From NBLH01 sp050296515 (GTDB lineage Bacteria; Bacteroidota; Bacteroidia; Bacteroidales; NBLH01), in assembly GCA_050296515.1 (NCBI GenBank), contig JBNKRJ010000012.1, positions 25,779 through 89,778 on the forward strand: DNA of 64,000 bases. The letters run 5' to 3'. The notes under the pieces are model-generated. The model was not told the DNA's origin. It worked only from the letters and a program-made list of their open reading frames with translations, and searched no databases. The translations under genes and the position numbers were made by a program. This document shows, one piece after another, positions 54,303 through 62,567 of this stretch (within the stretch, counting starts at the first letter, position 1; each line of letters starts with the position of its first letter).

Positions 54303-55604
54303 CTATTGGTACTTCTTAAAAATAGCCCTTAATGGATTAAACAATCTACCAAGTATTGAAATATTCTCGGTAATAATTTCTGCGGTTCCATTCATTTGTT
54401 GAGAAAAAGGAAGTTCTCGCCCATAGTTTGTAATAAGGTTTTGGGGAATTTCTACGGTAACTAAATAAAACTCTTCCTGGGGAACTAATGCAATTGAGGC
54501 AATCTTTCCCTGAACTGTTCCATATTCCATATATGGGAAACTATTAAACTTAATATTCACCATCTGATCTGTTTTCACTTTACCTGAACCAACAATTGGT
54601 AACTGTAATTTTCCAATGATTTTGCTTGGTTCCTCAGGAACTACTGTCAATGCAACCTCTCCGGCTGCGATGTTTTGATTCTTACTCCAAATCTTTGAAA
54701 ACGAAACAACACCTTCAATCGGACTTTTGAAAAGATATAACAGCTCCCAGGCTTCAATTTCACTTTTTAAAACATCGTAAGCTGATTTTAGTTGTATTTG
54801 CAGATTATTTACCTGCTCTTGCTTTTGAAGCCTCAGATCCAATATTGCCTGCTCCAATTGCGATATTTGAATCTCACCATTTACAATGGATGTCTTTGAA
54901 GATTCGTATGCATACTTTTTTTGAATAAACTCACGCTCTGCAGTCTCGAATTCTGATGGAGGAATCACCTTTTTCTCAAACAAACCTGAGTCGCGAGAAA
55001 ACTGCTTTGCAGCCAGTTTTAATTCTTCTTTTGATAAATAAGACTGTTTTTGCTGTCCATAAAGCTGTAATTTTGTTTTTTCAAGCTGCTTGTTTAAAGC
55101 AGAAATCTTTTGTTGATGATAATTCAGGTTAATAAAGTTCTGATATTCAGAGTACTGCTTTAAAAAGGAAGAGTAAGATGTTTGGATACTACCTAATTCA
55201 AATGCAGGGCTAAAATGTTGATATTGACTGGTATCATAAACGAGAAAAAACTGTTTCATCGAATCCAGCATCATTTTTAGTTCTAAAACATCTTTGTGGT
55301 TTGCTGTATTTTCAATAATTGCCAGTATTTCGCCCTCTTTAACCAACTGCTTGTCTTCAACAAAAAGCAAATCAATCTTACCACTTGTTTTGGCAACTAA
55401 GGAGGCAGGAGGATTTTCTGTAGTAACTGATATTGAAGAGCTTATAATATCAGGATATTTAAAAAACATGCTTCCGATAAACAGTAACAAAAGCACTACA
55501 AAAATTACCCCAATACCACTGCGGATTATCCAGTGTGGGATGTAACCAAGTATTTCCTGGACTTGTTCGGATCGTATTTCTATTTTGTTTATTTCTTCAC
55601 TCAT
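54303..55604 (-). CDS. HlyD-family membrane fusion protein for peptide export
   Basis: This 433-residue periplasmic adaptor has one N-terminal membrane segment (about 30-50), a lipoyl-like half motif (ASLVAKTSGKIDLLFVEDKQLVKEG), long coiled-coil hairpins (about 95-260) and the second half (LYLFKSPIEGVVSF). It connects the C39-type ABC transporter, two genes upstream, to an outer-membrane channel. The ATG at 55604 is used rather than the GTG at 55613, which would read into a palindromic repeat. Confidence 0.9.
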   Translation of the reverse strand: MSEEINKIEIRSEQVQEILGYIPHWIIRSGIGVIFVVLLLLFIGSMFFKYPDIISSSISVTTENPPASLVAKTSGKIDLLFVEDKQLVKEGEILAIIENTANHKDVLELKMMLDSMKQFFLVYDTSQYQHFSPAFELGSIQTSYSSFLKQYSEYQNFINLNYHQQKISALNKQLEKTKLQLYGQQKQSYLSKEELKLAAKQFSRDSGLFEKKVIPPSEFETAEREFIQKKYAYESSKTSIVNGEIQISQLEQAILDLRLQKQEQVNNLQIQLKSAYDVLKSEIEAWELLYLFKSPIEGVVSFSKIWSKNQNIAAGEVALTVVPEEPSKIIGKLQLPIVGSGKVKTDQMVNIKFNSFPYMEYGTVQGKIASIALVPQEEFYLVTVEIPQNLITNYGRELPFSQQMNGTAEIITENISILGRLFNPLRAIFKKYQ

Positions 55605-55608
55605 ATGG

Positions 55609-55681
55609 TACACTGATTAGACTGATTGTTATGACTTTTTTATGATCTTAATTTATCATAATCATCTTAACAAATCAGTGT
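55609..55681. repeat. Palindromic repeat, copy at the hlyD side
   Basis: This stretch of about 73 bp begins CACTGATTAGACTGAT and ends AAATCAGTGT, so its ends are inverted copies. A closely matching copy lies at 56089-56161 on the other side of the GxxExxY gene. It supplies the GxxExxY stop codon and ends 4 bases before the hlyD-like start codon. Confidence 0.75.
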
Positions 55682-56085
55682 CCTATTTTCTTATGTTTTT
55701 TATACTCATCTGTTAAAACACGCCTTTTATGCTGAGGTTCTTTTCCAAAATTCAACAACAACCCAACTTCCACCTCTGTGGCTCTTAAATAATTAACCAA
55801 TTGTGCCTCATGCTCAGGTACAATACCCTCTGCAGCTTTTAGTTCAATTATTACTTTATCTTCTACAATTATATCAGCAAAATAATCACCCACCTTGATA
55901 TCATCATAATAAACGGTCAATGGAACTTGTTTCTTACACTCTAAACCCAATTTTCGTAACTCAATCATCATCGCATTTTCATATACTTTTTCAAGGAAAC
56001 CATATCCCAAATTATTATAAACATTGTAGAACGCCCTAATTGTTAAAGCGGTAATATCTGAATGTAAATAGTTGTCATTTTTCAT
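55675..56085 (-). CDS. GxxExxY protein (PD-(D/E)xK-like)
   Basis: This 136-residue protein has the defining motif GFLEKVYENAM (GxxExxY) and the PD-(D/E)xK-type core DYFADIIVEDKVIIELKA, suggesting a nuclease-like fold of unknown function. It lies between the exporter ATPase and adaptor genes but is not expected to take part in export. Near-identical palindromic repeats on each side suggest it arrived as a unit. Its stop codon is inside one repeat. Confidence 0.9.
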   Translation of the reverse strand: MKNDNYLHSDITALTIRAFYNVYNNLGYGFLEKVYENAMMIELRKLGLECKKQVPLTVYYDDIKVGDYFADIIVEDKVIIELKAAEGIVPEHEAQLVNYLRATEVEVGLLLNFGKEPQHKRRVLTDEYKKHKKIGH

Positions 56086-56088
56086 AGC

Positions 56089-56161
56089 ACGCTGATTTAA
56101 CTGATCAATTATGATTTATTAAGATCTTAAATTTATCATAAAAATCTTAATAGATCAGTGT
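56089..56161. repeat. Palindromic repeat, copy at the transporter side
   Basis: This copy of about 73 bp (CACGCTGATTTAACTGATC ... TAGATCAGTGT) matches the one at 55609-55681 along most of its length. It begins right at the GxxExxY start and reaches within four bases of the ABC transporter stop codon. Confidence 0.75.
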
Positions 56162-56164
56162 ACC

Positions 56165-58366
56165 CTAATTCCCCAGCTCTAATTGGTTCTTCACCAATTC
56201 ATAATACGCCCCTTTCTTCTTGCTCAATTGCTCATGCGTTCCCAACTCAACAATTTCGCCCTTTTCCAATACCACTATTTGATCCGCGTTTTTCACAGTA
56301 CTCAAACGATGGGCTACCACAACCACTGTCCTCCCTCTAAAAAATTCATCCAGCTTTTCCATTATTTTCCGTTCATTGTTAGCATCCAATGCATTAGTAG
56401 CCTCATCAAGAAATATGAATTCAGGATTTTTATAAACAGCACGCGCAATTAATATTCGTTGCTTTTGTCCCTGGCTCAAACCATGCCCATCAGAACCAAT
56501 TTTTGTATTGTAACCTAATGGAAGATTCTCAATAAATTCATGAATATTAGCTACTTTTACAGCATCTAATAATTTCTCCTTATTCACTATTTCGTCACTC
56601 ACTGCAATATTTTTAGCAATGGTATCAGAAAAAATAAAGCCGTCTTGCATCACTACTCCGCATTTGCCCCGCCACATTCGTTGACTGAAATTCTCAAGTT
56701 TGCTTCCTCCAACCTCTATCTCTCCTTTCACAGGTTCATAAAATCCCAATAAAAGTTTAATAAGTGTAGTTTTCCCGCTCCCGCTTGTGCCTACTATTGC
56801 AGTAATTTTATTTTCAGGAATACTCAGGTTTAAGTTTTCAAGCACCATTTCTGAATGAGGTCCCTCATATTGAAATGACACCTCCCTGATTTCAATGGAT
56901 TTTTTTGCAGGAAGTTCAGCAAGTTTCATATCATCAGGATTCTCCTCGTCTTCTTTGTCATGGATTTCGCCCAGCCTCTCTAAACTTATTTTAGCATCCT
57001 GTGCCGATTGCATAAAACTAATCATTTGCTCAACCGGACTGTTTAACTGGCCAATTATGTATTGCACGGCCAGCATCATACCTAGTGTCATTTCCCCATT
57101 AATAACCGCAGCCGCAGCAATAAACGATATAAAAATGTTTTTTACCTCATTAATAAATACTGAGCCGGCCTGCTGGTACTGGTTTAGCGATAAACTTTTT
57201 ACGTTCACTTTAAACAACGCAGCCTGAATCCGCTCCCATTCCCAACGTTTTTGTTTTTCACAGTTGTTAAGCTTAATTTCCTGCATTCCTGTAATCAACT
57301 GAATCACATTGCTTTGATTGCTTGATAATTGGGCAAACCGTTTATAATCCAACTCTTTGCGTTTTTTCATAAAAACAATAATCCACAATGCATACAGCGT
57401 ACTTCCAAATAAAAATACAAGGAAAATAATTACATTATAAAAAGCCAAAATAGCACCAAAGATAATTAAGTTAAAAACAGAAAACAGTATGCTTAAACTT
57501 GTTGATGTCAAGAAGTTTTGGATTCTTGTATGATCGCCAATCCGTTGCATTAAATCACCAATCATTTTAATATCAAAAAAACGAATCGGTAACTTCATCA
57601 GTTTAATCAGAAAATCCGAAATCAAAGAAATGTTTATTCGTGTGCTAATATGCAGTAAAATCCAACCCCGAATGAATTCGATGGCTGTTCGCCCAGTAAA
57701 TAACATTAACTGAGCAATTAGCACCAAATACACAAAACTGATATCTCGATTTGAAATACCATAATCAACAATAGACTGGGTCAGGAAAGGGAATATCAAT
57801 TGTAATAAACTTCCTGCTAAAAGGCCTAAAAACAGTTGTGTTAAAAACTTTTTATAGGGTCTTAAGTATTTAAATAGAAACCCAAAACTAGCTTTCTTCT
57901 GCTTTTCGCCCTCCTCAGCATAAAAATCTGGCGTAGTTTCCAACAGCAAGCAAACGCCTTTTTCCTCACCATTTTCCTTGGTGCTTAGCCAGGCCTTTTT
58001 AAATTCATTATCTGTTAGTTTAACCAGGCCTTCGGCCGGATCAGCCATGTAAATAGTATACCCATTTTTGCTTTTGGTTATTTTATAAATAACCACAAAA
58101 TGTTCCTGCTTCCAGTGAGCAATACATGGCAAAGGAGCTTCATTAACCAGTTGTTCAAAGGTAATTTTTACCCCCATGGTTCGAAAACCAATGCTCTCGG
58201 CAGCTTCACTGGTTCCTAGCAAGGAGACACCTTCGCGGGTAATGTAGCTTTTTTCGCGAAGGGTTTCCAATGAATAGTTCTTTCCATAGTATTTGGCCAC
58301 CATGCGCAGGCAGGTGGGGCCACAGTCCATGGCATCGAGTTGAGTGTAATGGGGGAATTTTTTCAT
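56165..58366 (-). CDS. C39-peptidase ABC transporter (PCAT) for GG-leader peptides
   Basis: This 733-residue exporter cuts the leader after Gly-Gly and pumps the core peptide. The N-terminal C39 domain has the full triad: C15 in LDAMDCGPTCLRM, H89 in KQEHFVVIYK and D109 in MADPAEG. Six membrane segments follow (about 165-440), then the ATPase domain with VGTSGSGKTTLIKLL (Walker A), LSQGQKQRILIARA (signature), FIFLDEATNALDA (Walker B) and AHRLS (H-loop). Upstream lie a decayed second copy of its own start and three GG-leader precursor genes. The adaptor is encoded downstream. Confidence 0.95.
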   Translation of the reverse strand: MKKFPHYTQLDAMDCGPTCLRMVAKYYGKNYSLETLREKSYITREGVSLLGTSEAAESIGFRTMGVKITFEQLVNEAPLPCIAHWKQEHFVVIYKITKSKNGYTIYMADPAEGLVKLTDNEFKKAWLSTKENGEEKGVCLLLETTPDFYAEEGEKQKKASFGFLFKYLRPYKKFLTQLFLGLLAGSLLQLIFPFLTQSIVDYGISNRDISFVYLVLIAQLMLFTGRTAIEFIRGWILLHISTRINISLISDFLIKLMKLPIRFFDIKMIGDLMQRIGDHTRIQNFLTSTSLSILFSVFNLIIFGAILAFYNVIIFLVFLFGSTLYALWIIVFMKKRKELDYKRFAQLSSNQSNVIQLITGMQEIKLNNCEKQKRWEWERIQAALFKVNVKSLSLNQYQQAGSVFINEVKNIFISFIAAAAVINGEMTLGMMLAVQYIIGQLNSPVEQMISFMQSAQDAKISLERLGEIHDKEDEENPDDMKLAELPAKKSIEIREVSFQYEGPHSEMVLENLNLSIPENKITAIVGTSGSGKTTLIKLLLGFYEPVKGEIEVGGSKLENFSQRMWRGKCGVVMQDGFIFSDTIAKNIAVSDEIVNKEKLLDAVKVANIHEFIENLPLGYNTKIGSDGHGLSQGQKQRILIARAVYKNPEFIFLDEATNALDANNERKIMEKLDEFFRGRTVVVVAHRLSTVKNADQIVVLEKGEIVELGTHEQLSKKKGAYYELVKNQLELGN

Positions 58367-58468
58367 TTAAGAAGTAGGGATTTTATAGAACACAAATTGG
58401 GCGGATTTGACAGATTTAGATTGATTTTTTTTATTTAATTAATGGTTTTGCAAATTTAAAAAATATAC

Positions 58469-58588
58469 ACTTCTTTCACGAAGAGTTTCCAACAAATAGT
58501 TCTTTCCATTTTATTTGGTCACCATGCGCAGGTAGGTGGGGTCACAGTCAATGGCATCGAGCTGGGTGTAGTGGGGGAATTTTTTCAT
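58469..58588 (-). pseudogene. Decayed duplicate of the transporter N-terminus
   Basis: About 120 bp match the first 40 codons of the ABC transporter gene (MKKFPHYTQLDA...). Here the catalytic Cys remains but the DCGPTCL motif reads DCDPTYL, and the 26th codon is a TAA stop. The copy ends abruptly, and AT-rich sequence leads to the intact gene 100 bp further. It marks a tandem duplication or partial insertion event. Confidence 0.85.
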
Positions 58589-58605
58589 AAAGGTTTAATT
58601 GCCTG

Positions 58606-58613
58606 CAAAGATA
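58606..58613 (-). promoter_or_regulatory. Candidate -7 promoter before the decayed copy
   Basis: TATCTTTG on the minus strand matches TAnnTTTG, 17 bases before the pseudogene start. It is probably the original transporter promoter, now read through into the intact gene. No -33 TTTG is clear. Confidence 0.4.
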
Positions 58614-58620
58614 GAAATAT

Positions 58621-59083
58621 TTGACTAGCTTTAAACTATGGTATAGTATGTCAATATTATTTTTCTAAAATAGTGGAGTAGTTACCATGCAGTATATATG
58701 ATTTATGTCATAATTTCAACAATAAACAGATTTAACAACTGATTAAAATTTATTTACACTGATTTCAAATATTGGATTATGTTTTTTGACTTGCCCTATT
58801 TTTATGAGCATAGCCTGCTGTTTATCAAAAAGGAACAAAAACGACATAGTATCCTAATTAAATTACCCGATAATGAGTAAGATTCTATAAAGGGATAGAT
58901 AATTTTCAAGTGTATGTTTTCCACTCTTCTGTTAGCTTTCAGATTCTAATTTTTAGCTAAAGAATCATCACTTAATCTTAAGAATAACAATTCAAAAGTT
59001 ATATTATGTTTTTGCTAATAGCCGGATTTATAAATAAATGGGAACCCTGTATTGGATTCCCTAAACCTTAAGTAAGTAATGAA
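58621..59083. other. AT-rich gap with no recognised gene
   Basis: I see no coding sequence or further GG-leader precursor here. Around 58720-58780 remnants resembling the GATTTAACAACTGATTAAAATTTA palindromic repeat family are present. Confidence 0.4.
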
Positions 59084-59236
59084 TTAAACTGCCCAAACGC
59101 AAATTCCTCTCAAACAGCCGTAGCCAGGCGGACAATCATTTTCAGTCCTACAACGATAGATTTTGCCTCCTTTAACTGCTTGCTGTTCTGTTTTGTTAAG
59201 TTCTTTAACTCCTTTTAAATTTTTAATCTTTTTCAT
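59084..59236 (-). CDS. GG-leader peptide precursor 1 (four-cysteine core)
   Basis: This 50-residue precursor has the leader MKKIKNLKGVKELNKTEQQ followed by AVKGG, with L at -12, E at -8, V at -4 and GG at -2/-1, the full pattern of C39-processed leaders. The 26-residue core has cysteines at positions 29, 35, 41 and 46 (C-x5-C-x5-C-x4-C), including DCPPGYGCLRGICV. Its C-terminal half matches precursor 3. Two disulfides are likely, made by the VKOR/thioredoxin protein encoded upstream. Antimicrobial or signalling function is inferred. Confidence 0.88.
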   Translation of the reverse strand: MKKIKNLKGVKELNKTEQQAVKGGKIYRCRTENDCPPGYGCLRGICVWAV

Positions 59237-59297
59237 AATCTTTGAATAAATTGCTTAAATAAAATTCAAAATACTTTAATGTAGTACTATTGTTCAA

Positions 59298-59459
59298 CTA
59301 TGGTTCCATGCAGCGTTCACAATATGTATTATTTATACAACACCATCCCGAAGGACATACTCCACCATATCGGCCACAAGCGAATTTTCCACCTTTAATC
59401 GCTTGTTGTTCAACTTTGTTAAGCATTTTTGCTCCTTTTAAATTTTTAAGTTTTTTCAT
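59298..59459 (-). CDS. GG-leader peptide precursor 2 (six-cysteine core)
   Basis: This 53-residue precursor shares the leader MKKLKNLKGAKMLNKVEQQ and AIKGG with precursor 3. Its core is different: six cysteines at 28, 35, 40, 41, 47 and 50, in the order C-x6-C-x4-CC-x5-C-x2-C, with PSGWCCINNTYC. This C-C-CC-C-C layout is that of cystine-knot (knottin-like) peptides, although topology cannot be proven from sequence. No Ser/Thr-rich region suggests lanthionine formation. Confidence 0.88.
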   Translation of the reverse strand: MKKLKNLKGAKMLNKVEQQAIKGGKFACGRYGGVCPSGWCCINNTYCERCMEP

Positions 59460-59582
59460 AATTGCTTGATTTTAATTAAATACTCAAATTAGTAAACAAC
59501 GATAAACCATTACAAATTCCTAATTTCATATAGGGTACAATGTTATCAATTGCTTAAGTCTACAATAAAATTCTTCTTTTAA

Positions 59583-59744
59583 TTAAATGGGAGAAAGTAC
59601 GCAAATGCCATTTAAACAAACATAAGGAGGAGGACAATAATACTCACCTTCCCTCCATAGACACATTCTCTTTCCTCCTTTAACAGACTGTTGTTCAACT
59701 TTGTTAAGCATTTTTGCTCCTTTTAAATTTTTAAGTTTTTTCAT
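59583..59744 (-). CDS. GG-leader peptide precursor 3 (four-cysteine core)
   Basis: This 53-residue precursor has the leader MKKLKNLKGAKMLNKVEQQ plus SVKGG, and a core with cysteines at 28, 37, 43 and 48 (C-x8-C-x5-C-x4-C), containing YCPPPYVCLNGICV. The CPPxxxC(L)xGICV part is shared with precursor 1. It is the first precursor after the VKOR/thioredoxin gene, 78 bases downstream. Confidence 0.88.
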   Translation of the reverse strand: MKKLKNLKGAKMLNKVEQQSVKGGKRMCLWREGEYYCPPPYVCLNGICVLSPI

Positions 59745-59821
59745 AACAAGTTATTTATTAAGTTAATATTACCTCGAATTAAATAACCGCGAGGATTTCG
59801 GCTTTTTATAATTATCGTTTT

Positions 59822-61459
59822 TCAATAAGTCTCAATTGCAAAACTACTTTCAGAAACAACTTCTTCATTCTCGTGCAATTCCTCTTCAATGATGTCATCA
59901 ATAAAGTATTTCAAATCTGTTCTATCATACTCCTGAGGGAAAGATCTTCCGTTAACCAATATTTCAGGTGTAAAGCTTATGTTGTTTTCATGGCACCATT
60001 GTTTTTCCCTTTCCACTTCTTCAAAGTATTTTTCATCAATCTCAGTTTTCCATCTTTCTAACCATACAGTCAAAGAGATACCGGAATAAGCCTCATTTAG
60101 AGCCATAATTATTTCCTCCTCTGTTCTTGTATGATAAATTGCTAATAATGTTGAAGCTACTTTGGTATCAAGATTGGCTTTATCATTTTTAATATTAAAC
60201 CTGATAACTATTTGTACACCTTTTTCTTTGTACTTAAGCAAGGGTTCTATGCTTTGGTGAGCAACCTTACAATGACCACATAATGGATTTGTCACAAGTA
60301 CAACTTTTAAAAGAGGGTTCTTACTTTTATCTCCTAAGACAATTTCTAATGAATTATTAATTTCTGTATCAATTCTCTCTCTCCTGGAAATTAATGCATT
60401 AAAAATACCGTAGTTGTTTTTAAATCTGTTATGTTCAATTTTAAGCTTTTTATGCTCTTGTTCTACTTTTAATTTTGGATAAATAAAACTCCACAATAAG
60501 CTAACCACTATAAAACTAAAAGTTATTGAAATAATGCTTCCTACATTTACTTGAAACAAATCTCCATTTGATTTATATAAAAACAGGCTTGCTGCATGCA
60601 CCCATAAAACCGCCAAAATGCTCAAACATAAAGGACACCACTTCTTTACTACAAATCGCTGATAAATAAGAGAATAAAACGTAAAAGGTATAGCAGTTAA
60701 TGAAAAAGCAACCAACAGGTTTACATTCGGGTTCGTCATAAACGATGTAAAAATCCATGATATTATGACTCCAAGAAAATAAACTAACCCAACATCGCTA
60801 AATTTCACATTCCTTATTATTGTTGCCCCTTTCGAATTAAGGACATCATCACAACTGGTCTTTTCATTATTTCCTGAACAAAATTTATCAACGACAACTG
60901 AATGCACTCCTAATTCATGTTGTACAATTATTACACTTATAGCTGCACCTATTACAGCAATAAAAAAGTGGGCTGTGCCAAACAAACCAATGTTCCCATG
61001 AAAAATAACTAGCAGAATACCAAGAATACAAGCAAAATATATTGCATTTTTTGCCAAATTGCTTTCTTTCTTTTCGACAAAGTCTTCTGTTTTTTCAACC
61101 GCTACAAGTATTCCTGTCCAAAATTGAAAAAAAGCTTCTTTAGATAAAACCTTTTTTGTTTGTTTATTATAGACTAATTCAATATTTTGTCCTGTTCTAT
61201 TAGTCAACACAAAGTGCTCCCCTTCATCATCTTCAACATGAGCAATAAATGAACCTGGCAGTTCATTTAAAGTTTCTTCGTTTCTGGGCACTTCAATTGC
61301 CAAATTCTCAATTCCAAAATGATTCAGTACTCCGGTAATTGAATGTAAACTGGGATAAGATGGATGACTTTCAAACTGAAACTCCAATTCCCTTTTATCA
61401 ATTTTTATTGAGTTTAGTTGTAAAAGTTCATTTAATAAGTAACTTGTTGGTTCTTTCAT
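59822..61459 (-). CDS. Degenerate-C39/VKOR/thioredoxin fusion for disulfide formation
   Basis: This 545-residue membrane protein has three parts. Residues 1 to about 125 resemble a C39 peptidase domain (HPSYPSLHSITGVLNHFGIE, GEHFVLTNR) but lack the catalytic cysteine region. Five or so membrane segments follow, forming a VKOR domain with FCSGNNEKTSC and the redox motif WCPLCLS. The C-terminal thioredoxin-like domain (about 365-530) has TNPLCGHCKVAH and a cis-Pro region SFTPEILVNG. It should oxidise cysteines of the exported peptides; the pseudo-peptidase may bind their leaders. ATG at 61459 is used; a TTG start 10 codons upstream is possible. Confidence 0.9.
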   Translation of the reverse strand: MKEPTSYLLNELLQLNSIKIDKRELEFQFESHPSYPSLHSITGVLNHFGIENLAIEVPRNEETLNELPGSFIAHVEDDEGEHFVLTNRTGQNIELVYNKQTKKVLSKEAFFQFWTGILVAVEKTEDFVEKKESNLAKNAIYFACILGILLVIFHGNIGLFGTAHFFIAVIGAAISVIIVQHELGVHSVVVDKFCSGNNEKTSCDDVLNSKGATIIRNVKFSDVGLVYFLGVIISWIFTSFMTNPNVNLLVAFSLTAIPFTFYSLIYQRFVVKKWCPLCLSILAVLWVHAASLFLYKSNGDLFQVNVGSIISITFSFIVVSLLWSFIYPKLKVEQEHKKLKIEHNRFKNNYGIFNALISRRERIDTEINNSLEIVLGDKSKNPLLKVVLVTNPLCGHCKVAHQSIEPLLKYKEKGVQIVIRFNIKNDKANLDTKVASTLLAIYHTRTEEEIIMALNEAYSGISLTVWLERWKTEIDEKYFEEVEREKQWCHENNISFTPEILVNGRSFPQEYDRTDLKYFIDDIIEEELHENEEVVSESSFAIETY

Positions 61460-61762
61460 AAGTTTAGGCTCGAATTTTCTCAAAAACAATTAATTAATCA
61501 ATATTGCTTTTGATCTCCTTGCAAGGAGTGATGCGTAGAAAAAATGTAATCTTTATAAAAAATTACAAACAATTAAACAGTCGTAAAAATTTAACTTTCC
61601 AAGTATAAATATTGCACATTAACTTGAATTGAAAAAAAAAACCGGATATAAAAGCGAAAGCTGTAGTTGTTTTTTGCGAAAACATCTTAAATCTTTTCGA
61701 AAACAAACAAAAAAGACCCGAGGGCGACATTTAAAACACGCTAAAATCTATAAATCAAACAG
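61460..61762. other. Intergenic region with palindrome upstream of the VKOR gene
   Basis: CTCCTTGCAAGGAG at 61515-61528 is a perfect 14-bp palindrome 56 bases before the VKOR fusion ATG on the minus strand. It could be an operator. The rest is AT-rich and holds the regulator's 3' end region; no gene is seen. Confidence 0.4.
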
Positions 61763-62113
61763 TTAGGAATGTAACTTTTCACAATAAGTATCTAAAGCAT
61801 TTTTAAGTGTTTTTTTGTAGGTTCTTGAAACAGGAATTTCTCTGCCATCAAAAAAAACCAAAGTAGAGTTTTTGTTTACAACTTCTCTGATTTTAAACAA
61901 GTTAACAATGTATCGTTGATGGCATCTTACTAAATAGGGCTGGGATAATATTTCATCAGCTTTGCTAATAGCCATGGTTATCATATGTTTTCGACCACCA
62001 TCTAAATTAATACACAAAGTTTTATCATCTGAACTGATAGAAATAATATCTTCAGGTGAAATAATTTCAATTCCACGCTTAGTCGGTAACTGAATGAATG
62101 GTTTAGTGGACAT
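61763..62113 (-). CDS. LytTR DNA-binding regulator without receiver domain
   Basis: This 116-residue protein consists of a LytTR DNA-binding domain alone (IISPEDIISISSDDKTLCI, YLVRCHQRYIVNLFKI, REIPVSRTYKKTLKN). Lacking a receiver, it may respond through another protein or be constitutively active. It is the first gene of the peptide-export locus, and LytTR regulators commonly control such peptide systems. Confidence 0.87.
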   Translation of the reverse strand: MSTKPFIQLPTKRGIEIISPEDIISISSDDKTLCINLDGGRKHMITMAISKADEILSQPYLVRCHQRYIVNLFKIREVVNKNSTLVFFDGREIPVSRTYKKTLKNALDTYCEKLHS

Positions 62114-62353
62114 ACCTAAGTAATATATTAGTAATCAAACAATTAAAAAATATTGAAAAATTTGATAGATTTGTCTATTATTATTAATTGCAGCAACGTT
62201 ACAAATGTTACCCCCTTACCCTATTACTTATTTGCCTTTTCTTTACTCCCTTTGATTGAAAACTGATTTAAAATTCAAAAACAAGACATAAATAACACCA
62301 TAAAATTTCTAACTGTATTGAAGTAATTATCTTTAGAATGTAAGCTTTTTATA

Positions 62354-62463
62354 CTAGTGTCGAGTCAAGTATGATATTTCTGGTAATTAGCCAGGTGACA
62401 ACACCTGGCTGGTACACTTGTCAGGTGTTGTCACCTGACAAATTAGCCTTGACATAACACTAG
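62354..62463. mobile_element. 110-bp MITE with IS630-type ends
   Basis: The element is bounded by TA dinucleotides (62352-62353 and 62464-62465), the target duplication typical of IS630. Its ends are inverted: CTAGTGTCGAGTCAAG on the left and the complement of CTAGTGTTATGTCAAG on the right. Inside are two hairpins, AGCCAGGTG-ACAA-CACCTGGCT (62389-62410) and TTGTCAGGTG-TTGT-CACCTGACAA (62418-62441). It has no coding capacity. The left end, including about 22 bases beyond the terminal repeat, resembles the IS end at 63499. Confidence 0.85.
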
Positions 62464-62567
62464 TAATTCAGTTAATCCGCATATGCATGAACATTACTAT
62501 TCATTATTTGTTTACTAAATATTTTTAGGGCATAAACCAAATTTTACTAATTTTACAAAGGAACAAA

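Noticed and set aside
56158..56452. Plus-strand frames over the ABC transporter 3' end
   Set aside because: They lie antisense to the Walker B region of an intact transporter.
62389..62441. Two hairpins as a CRISPR-like or terminator array
   Set aside because: Only two units, inverted to each other, inside matching terminal repeats with TA sites; a MITE explains all.
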